This document shows, one piece after another, positions 1-5,793 of a DNA stretch of 10,775 nucleotides (positions are counted from its first letter, which is position 1; each line of letters opens with the position of its first letter). The notes under the pieces are model-generated. The model was not told where the DNA came from and searched no databases. It saw only the letters and a list, made by a program, of their open reading frames with translations. This stretch comes from Salinirussus sp. Its GTDB lineage: Archaea > Halobacteriota > Halobacteria > Halobacteriales > Haloarculaceae. Both the position numbers and the translations under genes were made by a program. Where the stretch lies: assembly GCA_028275005.1 (NCBI GenBank), contig JAQCNN010000154.1, positions 1-10,775 on the forward strand, read 5' to 3'.

Positions 1-169
1 CATCGAAGGGTTCGACCCGAGTGACGTGGACATGGACAGCCTGTCCTCGGACCTGAAGTCGAAGTTCGCGTGTGGGGGTACCGTTGATGACGGACAGATA
101 GAGCTCCAGGGGAATCACACCGGCCGCGTCGAGGACTTCCTCCGGAATAAAGGGTTCAACGTCGCCTGA
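1..169 (+). CDS. Translation initiation factor aIF1 (SUI1 family), 3' end only
   Basis: This is the last 55 codons of a gene that enters from the left edge; the reading frame starts at base 2 and ends with TGA at 167-169. The peptide contains the stretch LKSKFACGGTV (visible residues 17-27) followed by an acidic segment, a LQGNHTGRV motif and a KGF near the end. This is the C-terminal half of the SUI1/eIF1 fold, whose members are about 95-110 residues, so roughly 40 residues lie outside the window. Family knowledge: aIF1 binds the small ribosomal subunit near the P site and helps check start-codon choice during initiation. The gene converges on engB. Its promoter and start are not visible. 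The identification rests on the SUI1 signature and is firm; a SUI1-domain paralogue cannot be fully excluded with half the protein missing. Confidence 0.9.
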   Translation, partial: IEGFDPSDVDMDSLSSDLKSKFACGGTVDDGQIELQGNHTGRVEDFLRNKGFNVA

Positions 170-312
170 CCGCCGAGCCGCGCGTCCGAGCACTCAGTTT
201 TGCCCGGCACGCTCCACCCGACAGCTACTGCTGTTCGACCGTGATATCCGGCCGCGAGCGCGTTCCATCGCGCGAGTCGGGGAAGGGCAGGTCTGCCGGT
301 AACAGCGAGCAT

Positions 313-333
313 CCGCGGCGCTTTGCGCCGCGG
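313..333. repeat. Perfect 9-bp inverted repeat with TTT loop
   Basis: CCGCGGCGC at 313-321 and GCGCCGCGG at 325-333 are exact reverse complements separated by TTT. This is the most stable hairpin in the spacer and can form in RNA from either strand. It lies between convergent genes, so a role in termination or 3'-end protection is the likely reading, but no T-run follows it directly. Confidence 0.75.
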
Positions 334-338
334 CTCCC

Positions 339-379
339 GCGAGCGGCTCCGCCGCTTGCGCTTTTTCGCCCACGTTTTT
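339..379 (+). terminator. Putative terminator for aIF1: hairpin followed by T-runs
   Basis: GCGAGCGGC (339-347) pairs with GCCGCTTGC (351-359) through one G-U wobble around a TCC loop. Two TTTTT runs follow at 362-366 and 375-379. Archaeal termination depends mainly on T-rich tracts in the non-template strand, so the T-runs are the stronger signal. It would end plus-strand transcripts coming from aIF1. Confidence 0.5.
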
Positions 380-388
380 CCCCCGAGT

Positions 389-426
389 GGTGCGCGAGCG
401 CAGCGAGCGCACCCGAGCGGAAAAAA
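389..426 (-). terminator. Putative terminator for engB: T6 tract and hairpin
   Basis: Read on the minus strand, the engB stop codon is followed after 6 bases by TTTTTT (plus-strand A6 at 421-426) and then by a stem made of GGTGCGC (389-395) and GCGCACC (407-413). The loop region contains a 9-base tandem direct repeat, GCGAGCGCA (394-402 and 403-411). The T6 tract close to the stop is a typical archaeal termination signal. The hairpin lies after the tract in the engB direction, so it may be incidental. Confidence 0.45.
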
Positions 427-432
427 GGTGGT

Positions 433-1050
433 CTAGAAGAACTGAAACAGGTCGTCCCGGTTGGCGTCGTGGAGGTGTTCGCGGACCGCCTCGGTGAGCG
501 GGTCGACCGACCCACGCTTGGCGCTGATGGGTGCAACGGTGTCCTGCCACTGCTGCCAGGGCGGGACGAGCCCGAACCGGTCGGCGATATCGTTCAGCCG
601 GTCGTCACGGTCGTCGACCTTGTCCATCTTGTTGACCGCGATAACCGGCGGGATACCCACCTCCCGCAGAAACCCGAACATCTCGATGTCGTAGGGGACC
701 TCGTCGGGCCCGGAGTGACGGTCGATGATGTCGACGACGGCCTTCCCGTCGACGACGAGTACCCCCGCGAGGATGTTGTCGGCGTGTGTCTCGATGTACC
801 GAACAATGTCGGTTTTGATCCGCTCGCGGACCTCCTCGGGGACGCCGTTCATGAAGCCAAACCCCGGCAGGTCACTGATGAGGAAGTCCTCACTGGCCCA
901 GTCGTAGTGGTTTGGCTCCTGGGTGACACCGGGGCGTTGGCCGGTCGCGAAGTCGTGGCCCGTGAGCTCGCGCATCAGGGTCGACTTCCCGACGTTCGAC
1001 CGGCCCACGAGCACCACTTCGCTGTCCCGGTCGGGCCGTGTGTCGAACAT
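433..1050 (-). CDS. engB: Ribosome biogenesis GTP-binding protein EngB (YihA/YsxC type)
   Basis: A 205-residue GTPase with all G motifs intact: G1 GRSNVGKST at residues 16-24, a G2 threonine in the GVTQE segment (T43), G3 DLPGFGF at 60-66, G4 NKMD at 140-143 and G5 SAK at 176-178. The GRSNVGKS P-loop and the DLPGFGF switch II are the signature of the EngB group of TRAFAC GTPases, and the length matches the family (about 195-210). In bacteria EngB helps assemble the large ribosomal subunit; the archaeal role is inferred from that. The ATG at 1048-1050 is chosen because the GTPase fold begins right after it and a TATA-like box lies at -29 to -24, so the mRNA is probably leaderless. It follows the NOG1-type GTPase gene on the same strand after 56 bases and has its own promoter. 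Cytosolic, with no signal peptide or membrane segment. Confidence 0.95.
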   Translation of the reverse strand: MFDTRPDRDSEVVLVGRSNVGKSTLMRELTGHDFATGQRPGVTQEPNHYDWASEDFLISDLPGFGFMNGVPEEVRERIKTDIVRYIETHADNILAGVLVVDGKAVVDIIDRHSGPDEVPYDIEMFGFLREVGIPPVIAVNKMDKVDDRDDRLNDIADRFGLVPPWQQWQDTVAPISAKRGSVDPLTEAVREHLHDANRDDLFQFF

Positions 1051-1073
1051 ACCCCAGATACTCGCCTGGCGTG

Positions 1074-1079
1074 GATAAG
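1074..1079 (-). promoter_or_regulatory. TATA-like box for engB
   Basis: CTTATC on the minus strand, 24-29 bases before the engB ATG. The position fits an archaeal TATA box for a leaderless mRNA, in an otherwise GC-rich 56-base gap. It suggests engB can be transcribed independently of the upstream GTPase gene. Confidence 0.5.
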
Positions 1080-1106
1080 CCCACCACTTCGTATCCGGGC
1101 GCGTCT

Positions 1107-2084
1107 TCAGGGCCTGCTGTCGAACGGCAGGTCGGGCTCGTAGCCGACAGCCCCGATGGCCGCGTCGAGTGCCTCGGTCACGCCGTTGCCGTCGGTGACA
1201 CTCATCTGGTAGTCGACCCGGTTGTCGGCAACGTCGGCGTCGAGTTTGTCACGCATCGTCGCGACGGTCAGCACGGGGACGTCGAAGCGGGCGGCGATAT
1301 CCGCCCGGAGGTCCCACTGGACGGAGAGGGGGTAGCCACACTCCCCCGTCGGGTCGAGAAAGACGAGTACGGCGTCGGCGGCGTGGGTCAGCGCGCTGAC
1401 GGCCTGTGACTCGATCGCGTTGCGGTCCGCGGCCGGCCGGTCGAGCAGGCCCGGGGTGTCCACGAGCTGGTACCGGATTCGCTCGCGCTCGAGGTGGCCG
1501 ACGTGGATCTGCGTGGTGGTGAAGGGGTAGGAGTCGGTCTCGTTGTCGGCGCGGGTGACCCGGTTCACGAACGTCGACTTGCCGACGTTCGGGTAGCCGG
1601 CGACGACGATGGTCGGCTCGTCGGGGTTGATCTCGGGGAGAGCGCGCAGTTCCTGGCGGGCCTCCGCGATCGCGGCGAGGTCGTCGTCGACCTCCTCGAC
1701 GACGTCGGCCATCCGGGCGAACGCCTGCTTGCGGAGCTTGCGGGCAGTCTCGGGGTCCGCGAACCGGCCCTCGTACTCCCGCCGGATCTCGCCGGCCTTC
1801 CGCCCTGCCCACCCAACCTCGTTGAGCTGCTTGCGGAGGGCGTCGACACCGCCAACGGCGTCCGCGAGGTCACGGTAAAACGGGTCCAGCGACTCGATGT
1901 CGGGCCAGGCCGTCACGACGTGTTCGAGATTGTCCGAGAGGACGTTCGCCGCTGTCAGCAGCATCGACTGTTGGGCCTCGACCCCCGACTTCGCGCGACC
2001 CGCCCGTGCCGCCCGCGAGAAGGCCTGGTCCAGCAGCTCGTCGGCGGTCGGCGTCGTCGGCAACCCTTCGAACGGCTGGCTCAT
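1107..2084 (-). CDS. NOG1-type GTPase (archaeal), with a degenerate G4 motif
   Basis: A 325-residue protein counted from the ATG at 2082-2084. The first 150 residues are helical and charged, like the NOG1 N-terminal helical domain. The GTPase domain follows, with G1 GYPNVGKST at 163-171, a threonine-rich switch I (PFTTTQI, about 187-193) and G3 DTPG at 209-212. Where G4 should read NKxD, the sequence is VATMRD (about 274-279): the Asp that reads guanine is kept, but Asn is Thr and Lys is Met. The protein ends soon after the GTPase domain and lacks the long C-terminal region of eukaryotic NOG1, as is usual in archaea. NOG1 proteins act in large-subunit assembly, so pairing with engB makes sense. 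A GTG 21 bases upstream is in frame, but the ATG is preferred because a TTTAGG box lies at -29 to -24 from it. The gene is divergent from the small membrane protein gene. Confidence 0.9.
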   Translation of the reverse strand: MSQPFEGLPTTPTADELLDQAFSRAARAGRAKSGVEAQQSMLLTAANVLSDNLEHVVTAWPDIESLDPFYRDLADAVGGVDALRKQLNEVGWAGRKAGEIRREYEGRFADPETARKLRKQAFARMADVVEEVDDDLAAIAEARQELRALPEINPDEPTIVVAGYPNVGKSTFVNRVTRADNETDSYPFTTTQIHVGHLERERIRYQLVDTPGLLDRPAADRNAIESQAVSALTHAADAVLVFLDPTGECGYPLSVQWDLRADIAARFDVPVLTVATMRDKLDADVADNRVDYQMSVTDGNGVTEALDAAIGAVGYEPDLPFDSRP

Positions 2085-2107
2085 TGCCCCGGAGTAGACG
2101 GTCACGG

Positions 2108-2113
2108 CCTAAA
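2108..2113 (-). promoter_or_regulatory. TATA-like box for the NOG1-type GTPase gene
   Basis: TTTAGG on the minus strand at -29 to -24 from the ATG at 2084, close to the haloarchaeal TTTAWA-type consensus. It supports that ATG over the GTG at 2105, which would lie within the promoter itself. Confidence 0.55.
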
Positions 2114-2182
2114 GACCGTTCGTTGTCCACTTCCCGCCCTCGCCGCCGGCAGGCTGATTGCCGCCGGGGTCGTACCAGCGGT

Positions 2183-2548
2183 ATGACCGATTGGCGTGCA
2201 GTCCTCTACGGCTTCGTCACGGGTGTCGCTGTGGGACTGGTCGCGTTCGCGCTGCCGGTGGTCGGGCACGTCGGTTCCGGTCTCGTCGCCGGCGTCGTCG
2301 CCGGCTTTCTGGCGGGTGGTGGCGTCCTCAGCGGTGCCTGGCACGGCCTGCTCGCGGGGGCCCTTGGGGGGCTCGTCCTCGCCGTCCTGTTCACCGTCGC
2401 CGGGACGGCCCTGGGACTGGTGGTCGGCGGCCCGGTCGGCGGGGTCCTCGGCGGCGCCGGTGTGCTCGTCGTCGCCATCGCCATCGCGGTCGTCGCGGCG
2501 CTTGACAGCGCCCTCGGCGGCGCGATCGGCGGGTTCGTCGCCGACTGA
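2183..2548 (+). CDS. Small glycine-rich membrane protein, DUF5518-like
   Basis: A 121-residue, almost wholly hydrophobic protein. It begins MTDWRAVLYGF and then has about four membrane-spanning stretches (approximately residues 9-26, 30-44, 54-80 and 82-106), dense in Gly, Ala and Val. GxxxG-type glycine-zipper patterns recur in the GLVAGVVAGFLAGGG and GGPVGGVLGG segments, which favour tight helix packing. The opening and the AWHGLLAGALGG stretch resemble the haloarchaeal DUF5518 family, whose function is unknown; I recall this likeness and have not searched for it. The ATG at 2183 is preferred over an earlier in-frame start because the peptide ahead of it is Arg/Pro-rich and overlaps the region around the NOG1 start. 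No strong TATA box is visible before it. The stop is 3 bases from the convergent hisE stop, so the two transcripts must overlap. No partner or substrate can be inferred. Confidence 0.8.
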   Translation: MTDWRAVLYGFVTGVAVGLVAFALPVVGHVGSGLVAGVVAGFLAGGGVLSGAWHGLLAGALGGLVLAVLFTVAGTALGLVVGGPVGGVLGGAGVLVVAIAIAVVAALDSALGGAIGGFVAD

Positions 2549-2551
2549 GCG

Positions 2552-2872
2552 CTACCGTCGCTCGGCCAGTTCCGCACGCAGGTCCCCGAGTGTCGCGTCG
2601 TTCATCGCGAGCACGACCAGCAGGTGAAAGACCACGTCGGCTGCCTCGTGGGCCAACTCGTCGCCGTCGTCGCCTTTGGCCGCGAGCAACAGCTCGGTGG
2701 CCTCCTCGCCGAACTTCTCCAGGGCGGCGTCCTCGCCTTTCTCGTGGGTAAACAGCGACGCCGTGTAGGAGTCCTCGGGGAGTCGCTCCTTGCGGTCCTC
2801 GATGACCGCGAACACCTCCTCGAGGACGTCCTCGTGACCACCGTCTGCCCCCCCGCTGTCGGTGTTACTCAT
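2552..2872 (-). CDS. hisE: Phosphoribosyl-ATP pyrophosphatase (HisE)
   Basis: A 106-residue all-alpha protein that matches stand-alone HisE. It converts phosphoribosyl-ATP to phosphoribosyl-AMP with release of pyrophosphate, the second step of histidine synthesis. Diagnostic stretches are SYTASLF (about residues 35-41), the KxGEE-type metal site seen here as EKFGEEATELLLAAK (52-66), and HEAADVVFHLLV (75-86), which supplies the ExxD residues of the MazG-like NTP pyrophosphatase fold. The first 15 residues are Gly/Asp/Ser-rich and probably disordered. HisI, which does the next step, is fused to HisE in many bacteria but is absent here. The gene starts 49 bases after the pdxT stop on the same strand; a weak TGAAAG box lies near -28, so it may be transcribed alone or with pdxT. 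No other his gene is in view. Confidence 0.95.
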   Translation of the reverse strand: MSNTDSGGADGGHEDVLEEVFAVIEDRKERLPEDSYTASLFTHEKGEDAALEKFGEEATELLLAAKGDDGDELAHEAADVVFHLLVVLAMNDATLGDLRAELAERR

Positions 2873-2921
2873 ACGTCGCTGGAGGGCGCGCCCCCCTTTC
2901 AGGCCGTCGGCTGGGCCCCGC

Positions 2922-3515
2922 TCAGACGGTCGCCGCCTCGAAAAACGCCAGGTCGTGGACCCGCGAATCCCCGGTCAGTTCGGGGTGAAAGGCCGTCCCG
3001 ACCACCGGCCCCTGCCGGACTGCGACGGGGCGGCCGTCCCACTCCGCCAGTATCTCGACCTCCGGGCCGACCTCACTGACGGCCGGGGCACGGATGAACA
3101 CGGCCGGGAACGGGTCGCCGACGCCACGGACATCCAGGGGCGCTTCGAAGCTGTCGCGCTGGCGGCCAAAGGCGTTGCGCTCGACGGTCACGTCCACCAG
3201 TCCGAGCTCGTTGACACGGTCATCCTGGGGGTCGGTACAGGCGACGATCAACCCCGCACAGGTCGCAAGCACCGGCTTGCCCGCCTCGACGTGGGCCTCG
3301 ACCTCGGGGGCGATCCCCTCCCGTCGGAGCAGCCGCGAGATTGTCGTCGACTCACCGCCGGGCATCAGTAAGGCGTCACAGTCGGGCACCAGCCCGGACT
3401 CACGAACCTCGACAACCTCGCTGTCCTGGCCGTGTCCGGCCGCCGCCCGCTCGATGGCCCGGGCGTGTTCGGTGACATCGCCCTGGACGGCAACCACCCC
3501 GGCTGTCAGCGTCAT
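2922..3515 (-). CDS. pdxT: Pyridoxal 5'-phosphate synthase glutaminase subunit PdxT
   Basis: A 197-residue class I glutamine amidotransferase. It hydrolyses glutamine and passes ammonia to PdxS, which builds pyridoxal 5'-phosphate from ribose 5-phosphate and glyceraldehyde 3-phosphate. Visible landmarks: AVQGDVTEH near the N-terminus (9-17), the oxyanion-loop GGEST at 53-57, the nucleophile Cys86 in TCAGLI, and His177 with Glu179 in FHPEL, completing the catalytic triad. The length fits the family (about 185-205). The open frame extends 31 codons further upstream, but the ATG at 3513-3515 is chosen because the fold begins there and a TTTTTC box lies at -29 to -24. pdxS is not in the window, so the subunits are encoded apart or further off. 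It is divergent from the PrsW-type gene across 102 bases. Confidence 0.95.
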   Translation of the reverse strand: MTLTAGVVAVQGDVTEHARAIERAAAGHGQDSEVVEVRESGLVPDCDALLMPGGESTTISRLLRREGIAPEVEAHVEAGKPVLATCAGLIVACTDPQDDRVNELGLVDVTVERNAFGRQRDSFEAPLDVRGVGDPFPAVFIRAPAVSEVGPEVEILAEWDGRPVAVRQGPVVGTAFHPELTGDSRVHDLAFFEAATV

Positions 3516-3538
3516 ACCCACCGTAGGTCGTTGCCGGC

Positions 3539-3544
3539 GAAAAA
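3539..3544 (-). promoter_or_regulatory. TATA-like box for pdxT
   Basis: TTTTTC on the minus strand, 24-29 bases before the pdxT ATG, in a GC-rich setting. It fits a leaderless pdxT transcript and argues against the longer upstream frame. Confidence 0.45.
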
Positions 3545-3580
3545 CCTCTCGGAACCCGTGGTCGTTCGCGAACCCGACGG

Positions 3581-3592
3581 TAACAACTGTTA
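3581..3592. promoter_or_regulatory. Inverted repeat in the pdxT / PrsW divergent promoter region
   Basis: TAACA (3581-3585) and TGTTA (3588-3592) form a perfect 5-bp inverted repeat with a 2-base centre. It overlaps the place where the plus-strand gene starting at 3618 should have its TATA box and BRE (about -37 to -26). It could be an operator for a dimeric regulator, but it is short and could be chance. Confidence 0.3.
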
Positions 3593-3594
3593 GG
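3589..3594 (+). promoter_or_regulatory. Weak TATA-like box for the PrsW-type gene
   Basis: GTTAGG at -29 to -24 from the ATG at 3618. It is the only AT-containing hexamer at the expected distance; the match to the haloarchaeal box is weak. It overlaps the TAACA/TGTTA inverted repeat. Confidence 0.35.
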
Positions 3595-3617
3595 TGGCTA
3601 CCAGCCAATGACCGTCT

Positions 3618-4652
3618 ATGCGCCGCCGGGACCCGGTCCAGCGGCAGGCCAACGGCAACCGGGACCTCCAGGAGGTCGCCGAGTGGGAGCCTCGCTCGCT
3701 CGTCGACCGGCTGGTCTACCGGGTCGCCGCCGCCTCGGCCTCCGTGGCCCGGGCCGCCGTTATCGCACTGGCGGCGCTCATCCTGCTCACCCAGGTCGCA
3801 CTCGGCGGCTTTGGCGCCCTTGATGACCCGGTCGTGGGGGTGTTCGTCCTGCTCTCGGTCGTTCCGGCGCTCCTGCTCGCCGGCTACATCCGTTATGCGG
3901 ACATCACGACCGACGAACCGCTCCGGCTGCTCGTCGGGACGTTCGTGCTCGGCGTCCTCTTTGCGGGCTTTGCGGGCGTCCTCAACAGTCTGCTCGGCGG
4001 GGCCCTCGTCGCCCTCCTCGGTGCGTCGGTCCTCGACCTGGTCGGCTCCGTCGAACTCACCCGTTCGGTGCTCTTTGCGGCCTTCTTTCTCCTCGTCGTT
4101 GCCCCCGTCGAGGAGGGGGTGAAGCTACTCGCCGTCCGCCTGTCGGCCTACCGCACCCCCCAGTTCGACACTGTCGTCGACGGCGCCGTCTACGGGGCCG
4201 CCGCCGGGCTCGGGTTTGCCACCATCGAGAACACCCTCTACATCACCGGCGTCATCGGCCCGGCCGGCGGTGACGCCCTCGCTACCGGCGGTGTGATTAC
4301 CACGGTCCGGGCCCTCGCCGGCCCGGGCCACGTCATCTACTCCGCACTCGCCGGCTACTACCTCGGACTCGCCCGGTTCAGCCGCGAGTACGCGGGTGCC
4401 ATCGTCCTCAAGGGGCTGCTCATCGCGGCCGGCGCCCACGCGCTGTACAACATCCTCGCCTCGGAGCTGCCGGACCTGTTGGCGGCGACGTTCGGTATTT
4501 CTACCTTCGGCGCCTTTGTCGGCTTCGTGGTCGTCTACGACGGCCTCCTCGTCGCGGTGTTGCTCCGCAAGCTCTCCCGGTATCGGGCCGCCTACCGGGC
4601 GACCCGGCCCCGGGACACGTACGCCAGCGAACTGACCGAGTTCGACCCCTGA
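3618..4652 (+). CDS. PrsW-family intramembrane metalloprotease
   Basis: A 344-residue polytopic membrane protein with a soluble acidic/basic N-terminus (about 1-40) and around eight hydrophobic segments (roughly 42-65, 71-90, 103-120, 123-142, 150-172, 185-208, 232-252, 260-282, 297-317). The family's motifs are all present: EEGVK at 165-169 (Glu165, Glu166, Lys169), FATIEN at 200-205 with Glu204, GPGH at 235-238 with His238, and AHALYN at 273-278 with His274. In this CPBP-related superfamily these Glu and His residues are thought to bind the metal and catalyse cleavage within the membrane. Bacterial PrsW cleaves an anti-sigma factor (RsiW); archaea have no such sigma system, so the substrate here is unknown. 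The ATG at 3618 is chosen over an out-of-frame ATG at 3608 by the family motifs. It stands alone, 73 bases before pheA, and is divergent from pdxT. Confidence 0.88.
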   Translation: MRRRDPVQRQANGNRDLQEVAEWEPRSLVDRLVYRVAAASASVARAAVIALAALILLTQVALGGFGALDDPVVGVFVLLSVVPALLLAGYIRYADITTDEPLRLLVGTFVLGVLFAGFAGVLNSLLGGALVALLGASVLDLVGSVELTRSVLFAAFFLLVVAPVEEGVKLLAVRLSAYRTPQFDTVVDGAVYGAAAGLGFATIENTLYITGVIGPAGGDALATGGVITTVRALAGPGHVIYSALAGYYLGLARFSREYAGAIVLKGLLIAAGAHALYNILASELPDLLAATFGISTFGAFVGFVVVYDGLLVAVLLRKLSRYRAAYRATRPRDTYASELTEFDP

Positions 4653-4695
4653 GGCCGGGCCCTCCCGGGTCGGGGTGCTCCGCTCTACCGCACAC

Positions 4696-4701
4696 CTTTT
4701 G
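4696..4701 (+). promoter_or_regulatory. TATA-like box for pheA
   Basis: CTTTTG at -30 to -25 from the pheA ATG at 4726, suggesting a leaderless transcript. Its right side abuts GCCCGGCC (4701-4708), the exact reverse complement of GGCCGGGC at 4653-4660 just after the PrsW stop. Confidence 0.5.
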
Positions 4702-4725
4702 CCCGGCCGCGGAGTACGCGGCGGT

Positions 4726-5544
4726 ATGCAAACGCTCACGCTTGGCCCAGCGGGGACCTACTCCCACCGCGCGGCCGGGGCCGTCGCCGACGACGCCGAG
4801 ACCGACTTCACGGAGTCGGTGACCGCTATCGTCGAGGCGGTCGCCGACGGGACCGCCGAGCGCGGCGTTGTTCCCGTCGAGAACAGTATCGAGGGGTCGG
4901 TGACGGAGTCGCTCGACGCCTTTACCGAGCACGAGGTGGCGGTCGTCCGGGAGGTCATCACGCCGATCCGTCACGCCCTCCTCGCACAGGGCGAGCACTT
5001 CGAGACCGTCGCCAGCCACGCCCAGGCGCTCGCGCAGTGTCGCTCGTACCTGGAGGACAACTACCCGGACGCCGAACTCGAGGCCGTCGCCTCGACCGCC
5101 CGTGGGGTCGAGCACGCCCGCGGGGACGCGAGTGTGGCGGCGGTTGGCCACCCTGCCAACGCCGACGACGACCCCGCGCTGACGACCCTCGCCGAGGACA
5201 TCCAGGACCGGACCTCGAACGCAACCCGGTTTCTGGTGGTCGCACCCGAACGCGAGCGCAGCGAGGCCGGCTCCAAGACCTCCCTCATCGCGTACCCCAG
5301 CGAGGACCGGCCCGGCCTCCTGCTGGAACTGCTCGAGCCGTTTGCCGACCGCGACATCAACCTCACCCGCGTCGAGTCCCGCCCCAGCGGCGAGCGACTG
5401 GGCGACTACGTCTTCCACATCGACGTCGCCGCCGGCCTCTACGAGCAGCGCACCCAGGACGCCATCGCCGCGGTCGAGGCACTCGCCGACGAGGGTTGGG
5501 TCCGCCGGCTGGGCTCCTACGACTCCGAGACGGTCCTGTACTGA
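4726..5544 (+). CDS. pheA: Prephenate dehydratase (monofunctional PheA with ACT domain)
   Basis: A 272-residue enzyme that turns prephenate into phenylpyruvate, the committed step to phenylalanine. The catalytic domain spans about residues 1-178: GPAGTYS at 7-13, VENSIEGSV at 51-59 and the TRF motif at 167-169, whose Thr is essential in characterised members. A regulatory ACT domain follows (about 183-272) with DRPGLL at 194-199 and ESRP at 217-220, the usual phenylalanine-binding region, so feedback inhibition by Phe is expected. There is no chorismate mutase domain, unlike the enterobacterial fusion. The ATG at 4726 is preferred over an in-frame upstream start at 4675 because the fold opens with MQTLTLGPAG and a CTTTTG box sits at -30. 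The downstream GIY-YIG gene begins 6 bases after the stop and is probably co-transcribed; no functional link between them is known. Confidence 0.96.
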   Translation: MQTLTLGPAGTYSHRAAGAVADDAETDFTESVTAIVEAVADGTAERGVVPVENSIEGSVTESLDAFTEHEVAVVREVITPIRHALLAQGEHFETVASHAQALAQCRSYLEDNYPDAELEAVASTARGVEHARGDASVAAVGHPANADDDPALTTLAEDIQDRTSNATRFLVVAPERERSEAGSKTSLIAYPSEDRPGLLLELLEPFADRDINLTRVESRPSGERLGDYVFHIDVAAGLYEQRTQDAIAAVEALADEGWVRRLGSYDSETVLY

Positions 5545-5550
5545 CCCGCC

Positions 5551-5793
5551 GTGCACTACGTCTACATCCTGCGGTGTGCCGATGACACCCTCTACACCGG
5601 CTACACCACCGACGTCGACCGCCGCGTGAGCGAACACAACGCCGGCGAGGGTGCGAAGTACACCCGCGGGCGTACACCTGTCGAACTCCTCTACACCGAG
5701 CCCTACGAGACCCGGTCGGCTGCCCTCTCCCGGGAACACGAGATAAAGGCGCTCTCCCGGGCCGAGAAGGAGCGACTGGCGGGGGGTGAGTGA
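5551..5793 (+). CDS. Small GIY-YIG domain protein (UPF0213/YhbQ-like)
   Basis: An 80-residue protein made of a single GIY-YIG nuclease domain. It opens with HYVYILRC (2-9), where Y3-V4-Y5 stands for GIY, then YTGY (15-18) for YIG. Arg24, His29, Tyr37 and the SREHEIK segment with Glu62 (60-66) match the conserved Arg, His and metal-binding Glu of the family. The size fits the stand-alone UPF0213/YhbQ group. Most members have no firmly known role; a structure-specific DNA endonuclease or DNA-repair factor is an inference from the fold. The start is GTG at 5551, supported by the domain beginning at once and by the 6-base gap after the pheA stop. I see no ribosome binding site, so translation may be coupled to pheA. 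No T-rich terminator follows directly. Confidence 0.9.
   Translation: MHYVYILRCADDTLYTGYTTDVDRRVSEHNAGEGAKYTRGRTPVELLYTEPYETRSAALSREHEIKALSRAEKERLAGGE

Larger units (their letters stand above)
170..432. other. Non-coding convergent spacer between aIF1 and engB
   Basis: This 263-base stretch separates two convergent genes. I see no credible coding region: the open frames crossing it are long only because of high GC, and their translations are Arg/Ser/Pro-rich, unlike the acidic proteins around them. The right-hand part holds three GC-rich hairpins (313-333, 339-359, 389-413), two T5 runs on the plus strand (362-366, 375-379) and an A6 run (421-426), which is a T6 run for the minus strand. The likely job is transcription termination in both directions. 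The long distance from the aIF1 stop to the first hairpin (143 bases) would give aIF1 a long 3' UTR, or leave room for a small RNA; nothing in the sequence decides this. Confidence 0.6.

Noticed and set aside
194..550. Minus-strand open frames covering the aIF1-engB spacer
   Set aside because: They overlap the 3' end of engB in other frames, are Arg/Ser/Ala-rich rather than acidic, and cross the T-tracts and hairpins. No motif is seen.
241..1143. 300-residue plus-strand open frame opposite engB
   Set aside because: EngB on the other strand has every GTPase motif. The overlapping translation has none and crosses the hairpin-rich spacer.
3516..3608. 31-codon N-terminal extension of pdxT
   Set aside because: The PdxT fold begins at the ATG at 3515, and a TATA-like box with leaderless spacing lies inside the would-be extension.
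3608..3823. 71-residue plus-strand open frame starting at the ATG at 3608
   Set aside because: It is out of frame with the PrsW-type gene, and its translation is a Pro/Gly/Arg-rich shadow.
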